From: Paenibacillus sp. N3.4
GTDB taxonomy: Bacteria; Bacillota; Bacilli; Paenibacillales; NBRC-103111
DNA length: 57,707 bases
Direction: 5' to 3'
Assembly: GCF_008017805.1 (NCBI RefSeq)
Contig: NZ_VRTT01000047.1
Span: forward strand, 1 to 57,707
Part shown: positions 16,754-26,141 of the stretch, piece by piece
Position numbering within the stretch: the first letter of the stretch is position 1
How the letters are laid out: each line of letters opens with the position of its first letter
Position numbers and translations under genes: made by a program
The notes under the pieces: generated by a model
What the model saw: the letters and a program-made list of their open reading frames with translations, nothing else
What the model was told of the DNA's origin: nothing
Databases searched by the model: none

Positions 16754-18095
16754 CTTGATGACTTCTATCCATATTCACGAACTTATTGAATTGCTTGAGG
16801 AAGGCCAACTCGACGGTACCAACCGGCCCATTCCGCTGTTTGGCAATAATAATTTCGATAATATTCTTCTTCTCCGATTCCTTATCGTAGTAATCATCCC
16901 GGTACAGGAACGCTACGATATCGGCATCTTGCTCGATGGATCCGGATTCCCGAAGGTCAGACATCATCGGACGCTTGTCCTGCCGCTGCTCAACGCCCCG
17001 GCTGAGCTGGGAAAGCGCGATAACCGGCACATTCAGCTCACGCGCAATCTGCTTGAGCGTACGGGAGATCTCAGAGACCTCCTGCTGTCGGTTATCCCCT
17101 TTGCCGCGACCGGCAATTAACTGCAAGTAGTCGATAAGGATCATACCGAGTCCTTTTTCCTGCTGAAGACGTCGACATTTTGCACGAATATCGGCGACCG
17201 TAATCGATGGTGAATCATCAATATAGATATTCGCTTCGGATAAAGCCCCAATGGCCATCGTGAGCTTTTCCCAATCGTCACCTTCCAAATAGCCTGTCCG
17301 CATACGGTTCGCGTCAACGTTCGCTTCTGCGCAAATCATCCGCTGTACGAGCTGAGCTGCACCCATCTCCAGAGAGAAGATGGCGACCGTTTCCTTCGCC
17401 CGTACACCGACATTCTGAGCGACATTCAAAGCGAACGCGGTTTTACCTACAGAAGGCCGCGCAGCCAGAATGACAAGATCCGAACGTTGGAAACCGGACG
17501 TCATTTTGTCGAGATCCAGGAATCCCGAAGGAATACCCGTAGATCCCCCTTTATTCGAGTAGAGCTTCTCTACCTTCTCGAATACCTCCATGAGCACATC
17601 GCGAATCACGACGAAGCCGCTTGAGCTGCGGCGCTGGGAAATCTCGAGGATCTTGGCTTCAGCCTCGCTGAGCATGGAACCTACATCATCTTCATTGGCA
17701 TAGCCATTGGAGACGATTTGTGTAGCTGTGCGAATCAATCGACGCAGCATCGACTTCTCTTCCACGATGGCCGCGTAGTAGTCAATATTAGCTGCCGTTG
17801 GTACGGCATTGGCCAATTCGGAGAGATACGTTACGCCGCCGATCTCCTCAAGCTGCTGCTTGTTCTGCAATAGGGAGGTCAAGGTGATCAGATCGACCGG
17901 TTCCTGGTCTTCCGCAAGCTCCACGATTGCTTCAAAGATGCGCTGATGCGCACCGCGATAGAAATCATCACTGGATATGCGCTCCATAGCGGTAATCAAC
18001 GCATCGCCGTGAATCAAAATAGCGCCGAGCACAGCTTGCTCGGCTTCTATATTTTGTGGGGGTACACGATCCATAAACATATTATCTCCGCTCAT
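16731..18095 (-). CDS. dnaB: Replicative DNA helicase DnaB-type (454 aa)
   Basis: This is the hexameric helicase that unwinds DNA at the fork (called DnaC in Bacillus subtilis). The N-terminal primase-interacting domain (PPQNIEAEQAVLGAIL) is followed by the RecA-like motor with Walker A (ARPSVGKTAFAL), Walker B (MILIDYLQLI) and the C-terminal E-S-G-S-I-E-Q-D-A-D-I-V-A-F arginine-finger region. Full length, no lesion. ATG 18095 follows a purine-rich GGAAGG. It follows rplI by 49 bases and is the last gene of the rplI-dnaB group. Confidence 0.97.
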   Translation of the reverse strand: MSGDNMFMDRVPPQNIEAEQAVLGAILIHGDALITAMERISSDDFYRGAHQRIFEAIVELAEDQEPVDLITLTSLLQNKQQLEEIGGVTYLSELANAVPTAANIDYYAAIVEEKSMLRRLIRTATQIVSNGYANEDDVGSMLSEAEAKILEISQRRSSSGFVVIRDVLMEVFEKVEKLYSNKGGSTGIPSGFLDLDKMTSGFQRSDLVILAARPSVGKTAFALNVAQNVGVRAKETVAIFSLEMGAAQLVQRMICAEANVDANRMRTGYLEGDDWEKLTMAIGALSEANIYIDDSPSITVADIRAKCRRLQQEKGLGMILIDYLQLIAGRGKGDNRQQEVSEISRTLKQIARELNVPVIALSQLSRGVEQRQDKRPMMSDLRESGSIEQDADIVAFLYRDDYYDKESEKKNIIEIIIAKQRNGPVGTVELAFLKQFNKFVNMDRSHQEAAAGQY

Positions 18096-18144
18096 GCTGA
18101 TGTACCCACCTTCCTTTTTTCCTTAACCTGCAAATTAGCAACAA

Positions 18145-18594
18145 CTACTTCTCTTCCGTTACTTGTACATTCAAGCTAGCTGTTACTTCGCTATGGAGTT
18201 TCACAGAGAGCTTCGTGACACCAAGGGTACGAATCGGATCTTCAAGGACAATTTTCCGTTTATCGATAACGATCTTATACTGCTTCTCAAGAATTTCCGC
18301 GATTTGTTTGCTGGTAATCGCACCGAACAAACGACCGCCTTCACCGGCTTTTGCCTTAATTTGAACGGTCATTTCTCCTAGCTTTGCGCCTAGCTCTTGC
18401 GCATCCGCTTTCTCTTGATCCTTGCGACGCTGCTCAGCTTTCTTCTGATTATCCAAAACCTTAACCGTACCTTGTGTAGCTGGCGCGGCAAGCCCTTGCG
18501 CGATCAGAAAATTCTGTGCGTAACCCTCAGATACTTCTTTTACCTCACCTTTTTTACCTTGGCCTTTTACGTCTTTCAATAAAATGACTTTCAT
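18145..18594 (-). CDS. rplI: Ribosomal protein bL9 (149 aa)
   Basis: bL9 is a protein of the large ribosomal subunit with two globular domains joined by a long helix. The N-terminal signature V-I-L-L-K-D-V-K-G-Q-G-K-K-G-E-V and the motif G-Y-A-Q-N-F-L-I are exact for the family. The linking helix is rich in K/E/Q and the C-terminal domain ends S-V-K-L-H-S-E-V-T. Its start overlaps the gdpP stop by four bases, the usual arrangement. Confidence 0.97.
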   Translation of the reverse strand: MKVILLKDVKGQGKKGEVKEVSEGYAQNFLIAQGLAAPATQGTVKVLDNQKKAEQRRKDQEKADAQELGAKLGEMTVQIKAKAGEGGRLFGAITSKQIAEILEKQYKIVIDKRKIVLEDPIRTLGVTKLSVKLHSEVTASLNVQVTEEK

Positions 18595-20551
18595 TCGAAA
18601 AGCCCCTCCTCTTCCTGCATTTCATTAAGTACTTGCTTCAATCGTTTCGTTGCTTCCTCTAAGGTGCCATCCATCTGCGTTGCGGCATTCGTCAAATGAC
18701 CGCCTCCCCCCAGACGTTCCATCACGATTTGGACATTCATCTGTCCTAACGATCTGGCGCTGATCCCGATCAGTCCATCCGGTCGTTCGCCGATGACAAA
18801 AGAAGCCATAATATTCGTCATATTCAACAATGTATCAGCTACTTGCGCAATCATCAACTGAGAATATTTGCGATTTGGCTCAGCAACTGCCAAAGCAACA
18901 TGCTCGAAGATCGTTTCTGTGTGCTTGATTACTTCGGCTCGTTCGATATACGAATCCAAATCTTCCTTCAGCAAACGCTGAATTAGCGAAGAATCAGCAC
19001 CGTTTCGACGTAAATAGGATGCCGCTTCGAACGTTCTCGCTCCTGTTCGAAGGCTAAAGCTCTTCGTATCTACGACAATCCCTGCGAGCAGGATCGTCGC
19101 TTCGAGCACTTCCATTGTCAGCTTCTCATTAATATACTGGAGCAGTTCAGTTACAAGCTCGCACGTAGAGGACGCGTAAGGCTCCATATAGACTAGCGTG
19201 GCGTCATGTATGAACTCCTCGCTGCGTCGATGGTGGTCGACAATGACGATCCTATGCGTAAGCTGCAGAAGCTTGGGTTCCGCCACCATAGAAGCTTTGT
19301 GCGTATCCACGACAACGGCAAGCGAACGCTGGGTCGTAATTTGCATCGCTTGTTCGGGAGTAATGAACCAGCGGTGCAAGCGCTCGTCCGAAGAGATCGT
19401 TTCCATCACTTTCTGGATCGACGGGTTCACACCTTCCAATACGATGTAGCCTTCTTTACCGACGACTTGTACGGCTTTCAAGACACCAATAGCTGCGCCT
19501 ATAGAATCCATGTCCGGAAAACGGTGGCCCATAATGATCACTTTATCGCTATCCTTCATCAAATCCCGCAAAGCATGTGAAATCACTCTCGCCCTTACAC
19601 GTGTGCGCTTTTCTACGGCATTCGTTCTTCCCCCGTAAAAGGAAAGCCGCTGGCCTACTTTCACTGTCACTTGGTCGCCTCCGCGGCCTAGCGACATGTC
19701 TAGTCCCATTTGGGCCATTTGACCAAGCTCCATAAGCTGCTCAGCACCAGAGGCAATTCCAATGCTAAGTGTCAATGGCAGCTTATTTTCAATGGTTAGA
19801 TCACGTACCTCATCTAATATCTCAAAACGGGACTGCTCTAGCTGTCGCAATCCTTTCTGATCCATTAGGATGAGGAATCGATCCGAAGAGGTGCGGCGCA
19901 AATACAGCTGATTTTTTTGTGCCCATTCCGTAATTTCACCGGTAACCTTGGCCAGCAGAATACTGCGCGTTTGATCATCAAGTCCCTGCGTAGCTTCTTC
20001 GAGATTATCCATCATCACGATGCCGATTGCTGTCTTCTCGTCTTCATATTTCTTCGCAAGGTTCGCCTGTTCGGTAATCTCACGGAAATACAGCAAACGT
20101 TCTTCCGGACGAATCCATACTTGATAAATGAACTTCCCTACAGCGAGTTCCATCTTCTCGGTTTTGTCTTTCTTACTTTGAGATCTGGAAAGTGCTCGTA
20201 AATGGACTCGCCAATGACAGAATCCTGCTCAAGCATTTTCGCTACAAAAGGATTATGCCATTCGATTTTCTTCTCTTCATTATACAAGACAATTCCGATA
20301 GGGAGACCGCTCATCACTTCATTGCCGGCTTTTTTCACTCGATGGGTAATCGTTCCTACATACGTATTCAGCTCTCGGCGAAAAGCCGTCTCCGCTTGCA
20401 GCGTATAATAAGCCAGCAGTCCACACAGGAGGAACGCCGTTACGCCTAGCCACCATTTGAACATATAAATAATTGCCGTCAAGCAAATGAGCAGAACGAA
20501 AATCCACACGATATGTTGACCGTGCCACCGCTTTAAAAGGAACTTCGGCAT
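18591..20551 (-). CDS. gdpP: Cyclic-di-AMP phosphodiesterase GdpP (653 aa), split by a one-base deletion
   Basis: GdpP breaks down c-di-AMP and so tunes potassium and cell-wall homeostasis. Parts in order: two membrane helices (about 14-50), a PAS domain (VLYNEEKKIEWHNPFVAKML), a degenerate GGDEF domain, then DHH/DHHA1 (GHRFPDMDSIGAA; VVDTHK; IVDHHRR; GGGGH). As written the N-terminal 137 codons end in a wrong frame and the rest opens later. One extra base in the TTTT at 20162-20165 (AAAA on the coding strand) joins them as R-K-T-K-T-E-K-M-E-L-A-V and gives 653 residues, close to the family's usual size. It could be a real loss-of-function change, known to arise in gdpP, but sequencing error fits the window's pattern better. 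Confidence 0.9.
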
Positions 20552-20569
20552 TCGAACTAGCCCCTAATC

Positions 20570-21484
20570 CTATAAATTTTTCTTGAACCGTTCACGGATT
20601 GGAAACGCAACATCAAATACCCCTAATAAGCTGTACACGATAAAGAGAGGCGGCATAAAACAGACTAACACAATCGCTGCGATAGGTAATATCGGCCTCC
20701 ACTTGTTCGCGTGTGCCACATAGAATAAAAAACAAATTGCCTGAATAGCAAAAGCCAGCATGAGAAGCGGCATAGAATTCATAAGTATGGTGGAGATTAG
20801 CGAGTTGGAATTAGGATTGATAAATAAATCCAACACAAAAGCAATCAGATAGACCCATACCAGCGATCTTTGGAGCATTCTTTCGCGCATGGGCCGTAAA
20901 CCCGGAATGCCTTCACCGGTTTTGTTGAGCAGCCATCGGCTAATACCGTGAGATAGGAAGGTGTAAAATAATGCGAAAAATATTAAATACAGAGGGATTA
21001 CATTCACCACGTAATTGATGTAATAATCCTGATCCTTGGGCAAAAGCACTCTAAGTGTCGAGGGCATTGTCGTCACATAGTCGATCATGAATTGTTTGAA
21101 TTTGGCCACGGGATCAAACCCGAGCGCATAACCCATAACAAGACTAACCAGAGATTCGGCTAAAAGCGTTATCGTTCCTGCCGTTAGTACAGATCGTGCC
21201 GCGGCTTTGCGTTTATATAAGTTCCCCATAACGAGCACTGGAGGTAAGAAAAACAACGATACCGAGATCAGAAAAACCCCATGCCACTGGGTAAGCACAT
21301 AGACGACTAACAAACTCAGCACATAACTAATGACGAACCCTTTTGTGCTTGTTTTAACATATAACATAAGAACTGGAATCATGAGTAGACCAAACGTGAA
21401 AATAATGATTGGCGTCATTAACGATAGTAATAGAACGACCGTTACAACACTCCAGATCAAGCCTTGCAAACTTCGATTCCCCAA
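20570..21484 (-). CDS. yybS: YybS-like polytopic membrane protein, DUF2232 (304 aa)
   Basis: An integral membrane protein with about eight hydrophobic segments, of the DUF2232/YybS family that precedes gdpP-rplI-dnaB in Firmicutes. Family relatives resemble substrate-binding S components of ECF transporters, but no substrate is known. Short gap to gdpP (18 bases) and to the MazG-like gene (6 bases) indicate one operon. Confidence 0.85.
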   Translation of the reverse strand: MGNRSLQGLIWSVVTVVLLLSLMTPIIIFTFGLLMIPVLMLYVKTSTKGFVISYVLSLLVVYVLTQWHGVFLISVSLFFLPPVLVMGNLYKRKAAARSVLTAGTITLLAESLVSLVMGYALGFDPVAKFKQFMIDYVTTMPSTLRVLLPKDQDYYINYVVNVIPLYLIFFALFYTFLSHGISRWLLNKTGEGIPGLRPMRERMLQRSLVWVYLIAFVLDLFINPNSNSLISTILMNSMPLLMLAFAIQAICFLFYVAHANKWRPILPIAAIVLVCFMPPLFIVYSLLGVFDVAFPIRERFKKNL

Positions 21485-21490
21485 CCGGGC

Positions 21491-21802
21491 TCACCTCTTA
21501 CGTAAATGTTCTTCCAACGATGATATGTCACCGTACCAATCCTCAAGTTGATGGCCCTCTTGGCGGTGCTTCTTCATTTTATCTACAATTGCTTCATCCA
21601 AACTGCGATAGGAAATGCCTAATCTTCTGCCGAGAATATAACCACTGGAAATCAAACTAGCTAACCCATCGACAATCTTAATCTGGCTTCCTTCCCATAT
21701 CCCTTTGAGCAAATGGGCAACATGGTCTACGACTTCTGTCTTGAGCCATTCAATGACTTTGGCCCGCCTCGCTAGGTCAACATCCTTTTCCCTATTTGGC
21801 AA
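21491..21802 (-). CDS. MazG-like nucleotide pyrophosphohydrolase-family protein (103 aa)
   Basis: A short all-helical MazG-like protein. The first helix (DLARRAKVIEWLKTEVVDHVAHLLKGI) and the second helical pair (VDGLASLISSGYILGRRLG, SLDEAIVDKMKKH) fit the fold. The acidic metal-binding E-x-x-E residues of active MazG are not obvious, so activity is uncertain. First gene of the group leading to yybS, gdpP, rplI and dnaB. Confidence 0.8.
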   Translation of the reverse strand: MPNREKDVDLARRAKVIEWLKTEVVDHVAHLLKGIWEGSQIKIVDGLASLISSGYILGRRLGISYRSLDEAIVDKMKKHRQEGHQLEDWYGDISSLEEHLRKR

Positions 21803-21973
21803 CGGTCATCTCTCCCAATTCAACAAAGACTATACCTTCAATACCTTCAATTATACCACAAAAGACAGTAAGAAAAGAAAGCCTCTCCAAAGCTGCTCGG
21901 TTGCCTTATTTAACAATATTTATTTTATCCCAAATCATGGTTTATCTTGCTTTCTATCGACATCTTGGCATAC

Positions 21974-22002
21974 AAAAAAGACAGCCGTTAGAAACAGCTG
22001 CC
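21974..22002 (-). terminator. Terminator after rpsR
   Basis: GGCAGC pairs with GCTGTC (one G-T) and is followed by TTTTTTG on the minus strand, just past the rpsR stop codon. Confidence 0.8.
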
Positions 22003-22015
22003 TTCTAGGCTAATC

Positions 22016-22303
22016 CTATTCCGTTGTGTAAGGCAACAATGCGATTGTACGGGAACGCTTGATAGCGATCGTCAATGCACGTTGGTACTTAGCGGAAGTA
22101 CCAGTTACACGTCTAGGAAGAATCTTCCCGCGCTCACTGATGAACTTCTTAAGCGTCTCAATATCTTTATAGTCAATGTGCTTGATTTTGTTAACTGTGA
22201 AGTAACAAACCTTACGACGTTTGCCTTTACCGCCTTTGCCACGAGGAGCAAATTTGCGATCGCCGCGATCTTCACTATTGTTATCTCTTTTTTGGAAAGC
22301 CAT
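22016..22303 (-). CDS. rpsR: Ribosomal protein bS18 (95 aa)
   Basis: bS18 is a small-subunit ribosomal protein that pairs with bS6. The core K-V-C-Y-F-T-V-N-K-I-K-H-I-D-Y-K-D and the R-G-K-I-L-P-R-R-V-T-G-T-S-A-K-Y-Q-R stretch are typical. The N-terminal extension is charged. Last gene of rpsF-ssb-rpsR. Confidence 0.97.
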   Translation of the reverse strand: MAFQKRDNNSEDRGDRKFAPRGKGGKGKRRKVCYFTVNKIKHIDYKDIETLKKFISERGKILPRRVTGTSAKYQRALTIAIKRSRTIALLPYTTE

Positions 22304-22326
22304 GTGTTTGTTCAGTCCTTTCTACT

Positions 22327-22812
22327 TTAGAATGGCAAGTCATCATCGGAAATGTCGATCGGTTTTCCGTCATCAATGAAAGGATCCTGCTGCTCGCGTG
22401 ATCCACCGCCTCGATTGCCCCCGCTTCCGCCGCCGTAGCTAGCGTTTGCGTTAGATGATCCTGCACCTTCTTCACGGCTTCCGCCGCTGTTACTGGATTC
22501 AAGGAAACGTACATTATCGGCAATAACTTCGGTCACATAAACTCTCTTGCCCTCATTGTTGTCGTAATTCCGTACCTGAATACGTCCTTCAACTGCTGTT
22601 AAACGACCTTTACGCAAATAGTTCGCGCACGTTTCGGCAAGCTGCCTCCACGTTACGATATTGATAAAGTCCGCTTCCCGTTCTTTCGACTGTGAATTCG
22701 TGAAAGGACGATCTACAGCCAGTGTGAATTGCGTAACGGCTACGCCAGCTGGTGTATAACGAAGTTCTGGATCTTTGGTCAATCTACCGATAAGAATTAC
22801 ACGGTTCAACAT
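22327..22812 (-). CDS. ssb: Single-stranded DNA-binding protein SSB (161 aa)
   Basis: SSB coats single-stranded DNA and recruits replication and repair proteins. It has an OB-fold from residue 1 (MLNRVILIGRLTKDPELRYT), a glycine/serine/asparagine-rich linker at about 108-142 and the acidic C-terminal tip D-I-S-D-D-D-L-P-F that binds partners. Between rpsF and rpsR as in other Firmicutes. Confidence 0.97.
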   Translation of the reverse strand: MLNRVILIGRLTKDPELRYTPAGVAVTQFTLAVDRPFTNSQSKEREADFINIVTWRQLAETCANYLRKGRLTAVEGRIQVRNYDNNEGKRVYVTEVIADNVRFLESSNSGGSREEGAGSSNANASYGGGSGGNRGGGSREQQDPFIDDGKPIDISDDDLPF

Positions 22813-22846
22813 AGAACATTCCTCCTGACGAAAATACTGGCATGCA

Positions 22847-23134
22847 TTAAGCTACGTCGTTTACGATTAAGTGACGAATAACTTCGTCCGAAATCTTAAG
22901 TACGCGATCAAGTTCGGCTACAACAGCAGGTTCTGCGTTGAAGTGTACCAGCACATAGTGCCCGTCACGGAACTTTTTGATCTCATACGCAAGACGGCGT
23001 TTACCCATCAGGTCATGTTTGGAGATTTCTCCCCCACCGTTCGAGATGATGCCTTGGAACTTTTCTACCGTAGATTGAACGACTTCTTGTTCAATATCCG
23101 TACGAATGATGTACATCAATTCATATTTGCGCAT
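22847..23134 (-). CDS. rpsF: Ribosomal protein bS6 (95 aa)
   Basis: bS6 is a small-subunit ribosomal protein. MRKYELMYIIRTDIE and M-G-K-R-R-L-A-Y-E-I-K-K-F-R-D-G-H-Y are family hallmarks. The ATG at 23134 is preceded by AAAGGAGGTGA at ideal spacing; the in-frame extension to 23185 is rejected. First gene of the operon. Confidence 0.96.
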   Translation of the reverse strand: MRKYELMYIIRTDIEQEVVQSTVEKFQGIISNGGGEISKHDLMGKRRLAYEIKKFRDGHYVLVHFNAEPAVVAELDRVLKISDEVIRHLIVNDVA

Positions 23135-23377
23135 GTATTTCACCTCCTTTTGGACTAAGCGGCCCCTATTCAAACTTGTAAACAAGCGAATGGAGCAAGG
23201 AGCGAGGATTCTTATTCAAAACTCGCACCTGAATACTATAGCAAATCGAACGACATATTACAAGTTTTTCTCTCATAAAAATCAGAAGGATGAAGCTGGC
23301 AATCAGCTGTATACATGATCCCTTTTATTAAGGGTAATCTAAACACGATTGTTATTCTTGAGAAAAGGGTGATCATA

Positions 23378-23566
23378 ATGGGCGAATGGACACATTTCAA
23401 TGCCGGCGATCATGTTCCCAACGATGGCGAGTATATGGAAATAGGTGAAAATGCTTTTCACATGGGCATTAACAATCCCAAAACGGTTACCTTAAAAAAG
23501 GGTGATACGTTCCCAGAAACGAGCAATCACAATCGCAAATGGCATCGCAAAGGATTACGGCAGTAA
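23378..23566 (+). CDS. yjzC: YjzC-like small protein (62 aa)
   Basis: The start ATG at 23378 follows GAAAAGGGTGAT. The sequence (MGEWTHFNAGDHVPNDGEYM; NPKTVTLKKGDTFPETSNHNRKW) matches the YjzC family of short Bacillales proteins of unknown function. It is hydrophilic with no signal. The 3' end lies 26 bases ahead of the next gene on the same strand. Confidence 0.8.
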   Translation: MGEWTHFNAGDHVPNDGEYMEIGENAFHMGINNPKTVTLKKGDTFPETSNHNRKWHRKGLRQ

Positions 23567-23592
23567 GTGAACAAGACAAGGAGAATCAAGCC

Positions 23593-23868
23593 ATGAGAAC
23601 TTTAACGTTTACCTGGCTGTTTACCTTCCTTGGTGCAGCCTTATGTCTGGTTCATTATTTATTTCATGATCATGATGCTTTTTACATGCTTTTCTATGCA
23701 CTCAGCGTGCCTGCTTGGTTCGTTTCTACGTTTAGCAACATTTATGACATTTCCATGACGCGAATGCTTGTCATCTACGTCTTAACGATTGCTACATGGA
23801 CGCTTGTTGGTTATGTCATCGACCGTTACTCCGTGAGTTATAGAACGAAGAGAAAGCAAGAAAAATAA
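23593..23868 (+). CDS. Small membrane protein (91 aa)
   Basis: The ATG at 23593 follows AAGGAG at good spacing, so the longer frame starting inside yjzC is not used. Three hydrophobic segments (about 4-22, 30-48 and 57-77) make it a polytopic membrane protein, ending in a basic tail (RTKRKQEK). No family is recognised. Probably co-transcribed with yjzC and ended by the terminator directly after it. Confidence 0.7.
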   Translation: MRTLTFTWLFTFLGAALCLVHYLFHDHDAFYMLFYALSVPAWFVSTFSNIYDISMTRMLVIYVLTIATWTLVGYVIDRYSVSYRTKRKQEK

Positions 23869-23873
23869 TGTCA

Positions 23874-23905
23874 TACCCCTAAACACTCGTTTGGGGGTAT
23901 TTCTT
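23874..23905 (+). terminator. Terminator of the yjzC group
   Basis: TACCCCTAAAC (23874-23884) pairs with GTTTGGGGGTA (23889-23899) around ACTC, followed by TTTCTT. Confidence 0.85.
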
Positions 23906-23984
23906 ATGTTAATTCTCCTTCACGTTTTGGTAGATTTCATATATAATTTACTATAACTACCAATCCTAAAACGAGGTGATATTC

Positions 23985-25349
23985 TTGAACCCTTTTATAC
24001 ATAAACAGCAGGAAATAACGTCCCCTGATGCCATCCAGTCAGGTCAACCTTCCAAGGCCATTAGTCGTAGGAAGTTGTTGTCTACACTAGGTGCGGCTGG
24101 CATAGCTTTGGCAGCGGGAGAAACTTTTTTAACCGGCAGTTCTGCTCAAGCGGCATCAGCATCCACAACCATTTATAATGTCAAAGAATTCGGCGCTCGC
24201 GGCAATAGCCGTTATGACCAGGATGACACTCCCTTCATCCAAAATGCGATAGACAGCGCTGCCCAAACAGGCGGGATTGTCTTCATTCCTGCGGGGATGT
24301 ATTTCCTTCAGACGCCTCTGCGTCTTAGCTCCAATATAACCCTCATGGGCTCAGGTAGTAACAGTATCCTTCATGCCGCCATGAATAAAATCAGCGTATT
24401 AAACGGTTCAGCCGTCAATCAAGTGCATATCCATCGGCTATCCTTCCAAGGGCTGGGATCCTTCGCTTCTAATAGTATGCCTCTGATCGAGTGCGGTATT
24501 TCCCTGACCAAAGCCACGAATATTCGCATTACGGATTGTCTTTTCTCCATGATCGACAATGGCGTGAAGTCTATCGATTCCAGCGGTGTTGTCGTCGATA
24601 ATTGTTTCTTTGATGGTATTATCGGGGCCTTGGATTATGATAACCAAGGCTATGGTATCTGGTGTAATAACGGCAACGACCATACGCTGGTAAATAATCG
24701 ATTTACTATGATGTACCAAAGCTGTATTACATTACTGAATGGAAGCAGTCACGCGATAATAGCTAACAATCACATTCAGAAATCTTATCAGTCCGGTATC
24801 GATCTCTCATCAGGAGCCAAAGAAGAACCGTGCCAATTTAACATCATTCGAGATAATACAATCGAAGGGTTAGTAAATTCAAGCGGGAATAAGGGCTACA
24901 CTTTTGGTATTCGCCTCAGAGGCGGCTGCATCTCTAATTTAATAACTGGCAATATCCTCAATGATATCGACGATCAAGCCATTACGCTGGAAGGCACTGG
25001 GGATGCCAAAAAAAATCGGCCTCAGGCCAATACTCTTACTGATAACCAAATCTCGTCGATACGCGACAAGGGTGTTGTTCTAATTAATGCGTATAGCAAC
25101 CGAGTCAGCAACAACCTTATTCGTAATTGCAAAGGTGATGGTATTCTGCTTTCGTCCAAGGGCAAAGATGAATGGTCTTACTGTGACAATAATCACTTGG
25201 TGACCAATAGTATAACCAACTGCAGCGGAGCACCTCTGCGTATTGCTGATGCCAGCTGCCGGGAAACGATTATATATGGAAACATCGGTTCAGGTAATAC
25301 CGAGAAGCTCATCGACAAAGGCACGAACACGAATACTGCTGCTCTATAA
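23985..25349 (+). CDS. Secreted right-handed beta-helix protein (pectate-lyase-like) with a twin-arginine leader (~454 aa)
   Basis: Residues about 26-56 form a Tat-type export signal: S-R-R-K-L-L-S, then a hydrophobic core (LGAAGIALAAG), then A-Q-A. Mature sequence begins with the pectate-lyase-3 type entry Y-N-V-K-E-F-G-A-R-G-N, D-D-T-P-F-I-Q-N-A-I-D and then repeated short strands with N-N-x-I/F and I-x-x-N motifs, a parallel beta-helix. Such proteins act on pectin or other surface polysaccharides, or are spore or phage-tail surface parts; the substrate cannot be told here. I prefer TTG at 23985, spaced correctly from AGGTGAT, over the GTG inside that site. Confidence 0.85.
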   Translation: MNPFIHKQQEITSPDAIQSGQPSKAISRRKLLSTLGAAGIALAAGETFLTGSSAQAASASTTIYNVKEFGARGNSRYDQDDTPFIQNAIDSAAQTGGIVFIPAGMYFLQTPLRLSSNITLMGSGSNSILHAAMNKISVLNGSAVNQVHIHRLSFQGLGSFASNSMPLIECGISLTKATNIRITDCLFSMIDNGVKSIDSSGVVVDNCFFDGIIGALDYDNQGYGIWCNNGNDHTLVNNRFTMMYQSCITLLNGSSHAIIANNHIQKSYQSGIDLSSGAKEEPCQFNIIRDNTIEGLVNSSGNKGYTFGIRLRGGCISNLITGNILNDIDDQAITLEGTGDAKKNRPQANTLTDNQISSIRDKGVVLINAYSNRVSNNLIRNCKGDGILLSSKGKDEWSYCDNNHLVTNSITNCSGAPLRIADASCRETIIYGNIGSGNTEKLIDKGTNTNTAAL

Positions 25350-25356
25350 AAGAAGA

Positions 25357-25400
25357 AGGCCATACAACCACGTTCTAGCGTGGAAGTACGGCCTATTTTT
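25357..25400. terminator. Bidirectional terminator between convergent genes
   Basis: AGGCC-TAC and GTA-GGCCT, with inner CCACG/CGTGG, form a strong stem with T-rich tracts on both sides (TATTTTTAT rightwards, TTCTTTTAT leftwards). It serves both the beta-helix gene and the lipoprotein gene. Confidence 0.85.
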
Positions 25401-25833
25401 ATTTCTGAAAGACTCTTTTCTCGGACATTTTCCCATCGTCAAAATAGACAAGGTCCACATAATATCCGGGTTGGTCAGAAATCTCAAATTCATATGTTTT
25501 CTTCCCATTTTCTTCTTTGGCTAATTTACCCTTGGACCCTGTTTGTTTCACCATGTCATCGTAGGTGCTGGTTAAGCTAATTTTTTCAACTTGTGCTTTC
25601 GTAACTTTAGGTAATGGTTCTGCTTTAGGCGTGCTGCTTCCAGCGCCAGGAGTCCCTGTTGCAGTCCCTCCGCCAGTTGGCGTTCCACTTGTCCCTCCCG
25701 TCGCCGTAGGAGCCCCTGGAGAAGGCTGTACCGTCGTTGTTGCTGCTGGGCTTGTGGTACTTGTCCCATCCTTCTTAGAGCATCCTGTGACCACGACAGC
25801 CACCACCATCATCATCATGAACCATATTCTCAT
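25399..25833 (-). CDS. Lipoprotein with low-complexity linker (144 aa)
   Basis: The N-terminus is a lipoprotein signal (membrane stretch to V-V-T-G-C, lipid-modified Cys at about residue 18), then a threonine/proline/glycine-rich linker to about residue 70, then a small domain (VEKISLTSTYDDMVKQTGS...GYYVDLVYFDDGKMSEKRV) reminiscent of SmpA/DUF3862-type folds. ATG 25833 follows GAGGAGGTAGAG. It should be anchored on the outer face of the membrane. Function unknown. Confidence 0.8.
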   Translation of the reverse strand: MRIWFMMMMVVAVVVTGCSKKDGTSTTSPAATTTVQPSPGAPTATGGTSGTPTGGGTATGTPGAGSSTPKAEPLPKVTKAQVEKISLTSTYDDMVKQTGSKGKLAKEENGKKTYEFEISDQPGYYVDLVYFDDGKMSEKRVFQK

Positions 25834-25920
25834 ATGTCTCTACCTCCTCATAGCCTTCTTCTGCACAGACGTGCTTTTATCTTGCTTCCTTGTCTTCCCT
25901 TTTATCCCTGTGGATAGCAA

Positions 25921-25958
25921 AAGAGCCCCCTACGTCTTATTTGACGTAAAAGGCTCTT
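25921..25958 (-). terminator. Terminator, probably the original tRNA-Ser transcript end
   Basis: AAGAGCC/GGCTCTT with inner TACGTC/GACGTA forms a stem, with TCTTTTG following on the minus strand. It lies just past the left copy of the 60-bp repeat, so before island insertion it would have been the terminator downstream of tRNA-Ser. Confidence 0.7.
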
Positions 25959-25989
25959 AAAATGTTCATATGTAATCCCTAACCATAGA

Positions 25990-26049
25990 TACGGAAAGAG
26001 TGGGAGTCGAACCCACGCACGCCTCGCGACGCCTAACTGATTTCGAGTC
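25990..26049. repeat. attL: 60-bp copy of the tRNA-Ser 3' part
   Basis: This stretch is identical, base for base, to 33760-33819, which contains the anticodon loop, variable arm, T arm and 3' acceptor side of tRNA-Ser. It then diverges abruptly (CAGGAAAGG here, AGCCCCCTT in the tRNA). A tRNA 3' end duplicated at the far side of an integrase-bearing segment is the standard footprint of tyrosine-recombinase insertion. Confidence 0.92.
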
Positions 26050-26141
26050 CAGGAAAGGCTTGTCTTATCAGGTTTAGCTTTATTACATAACCTAGATGAT
26101 TTGAACCAACCTAAGTGTCTAATATCAGAGTATATCTAAAG

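Noticed and set aside
20138..20180. Programmed ribosomal frameshift in gdpP
   Set aside because: The run is only AAAA, with no slippery heptamer and no following structure seen, and the same kind of deletion occurs in dnaA and dnaN.
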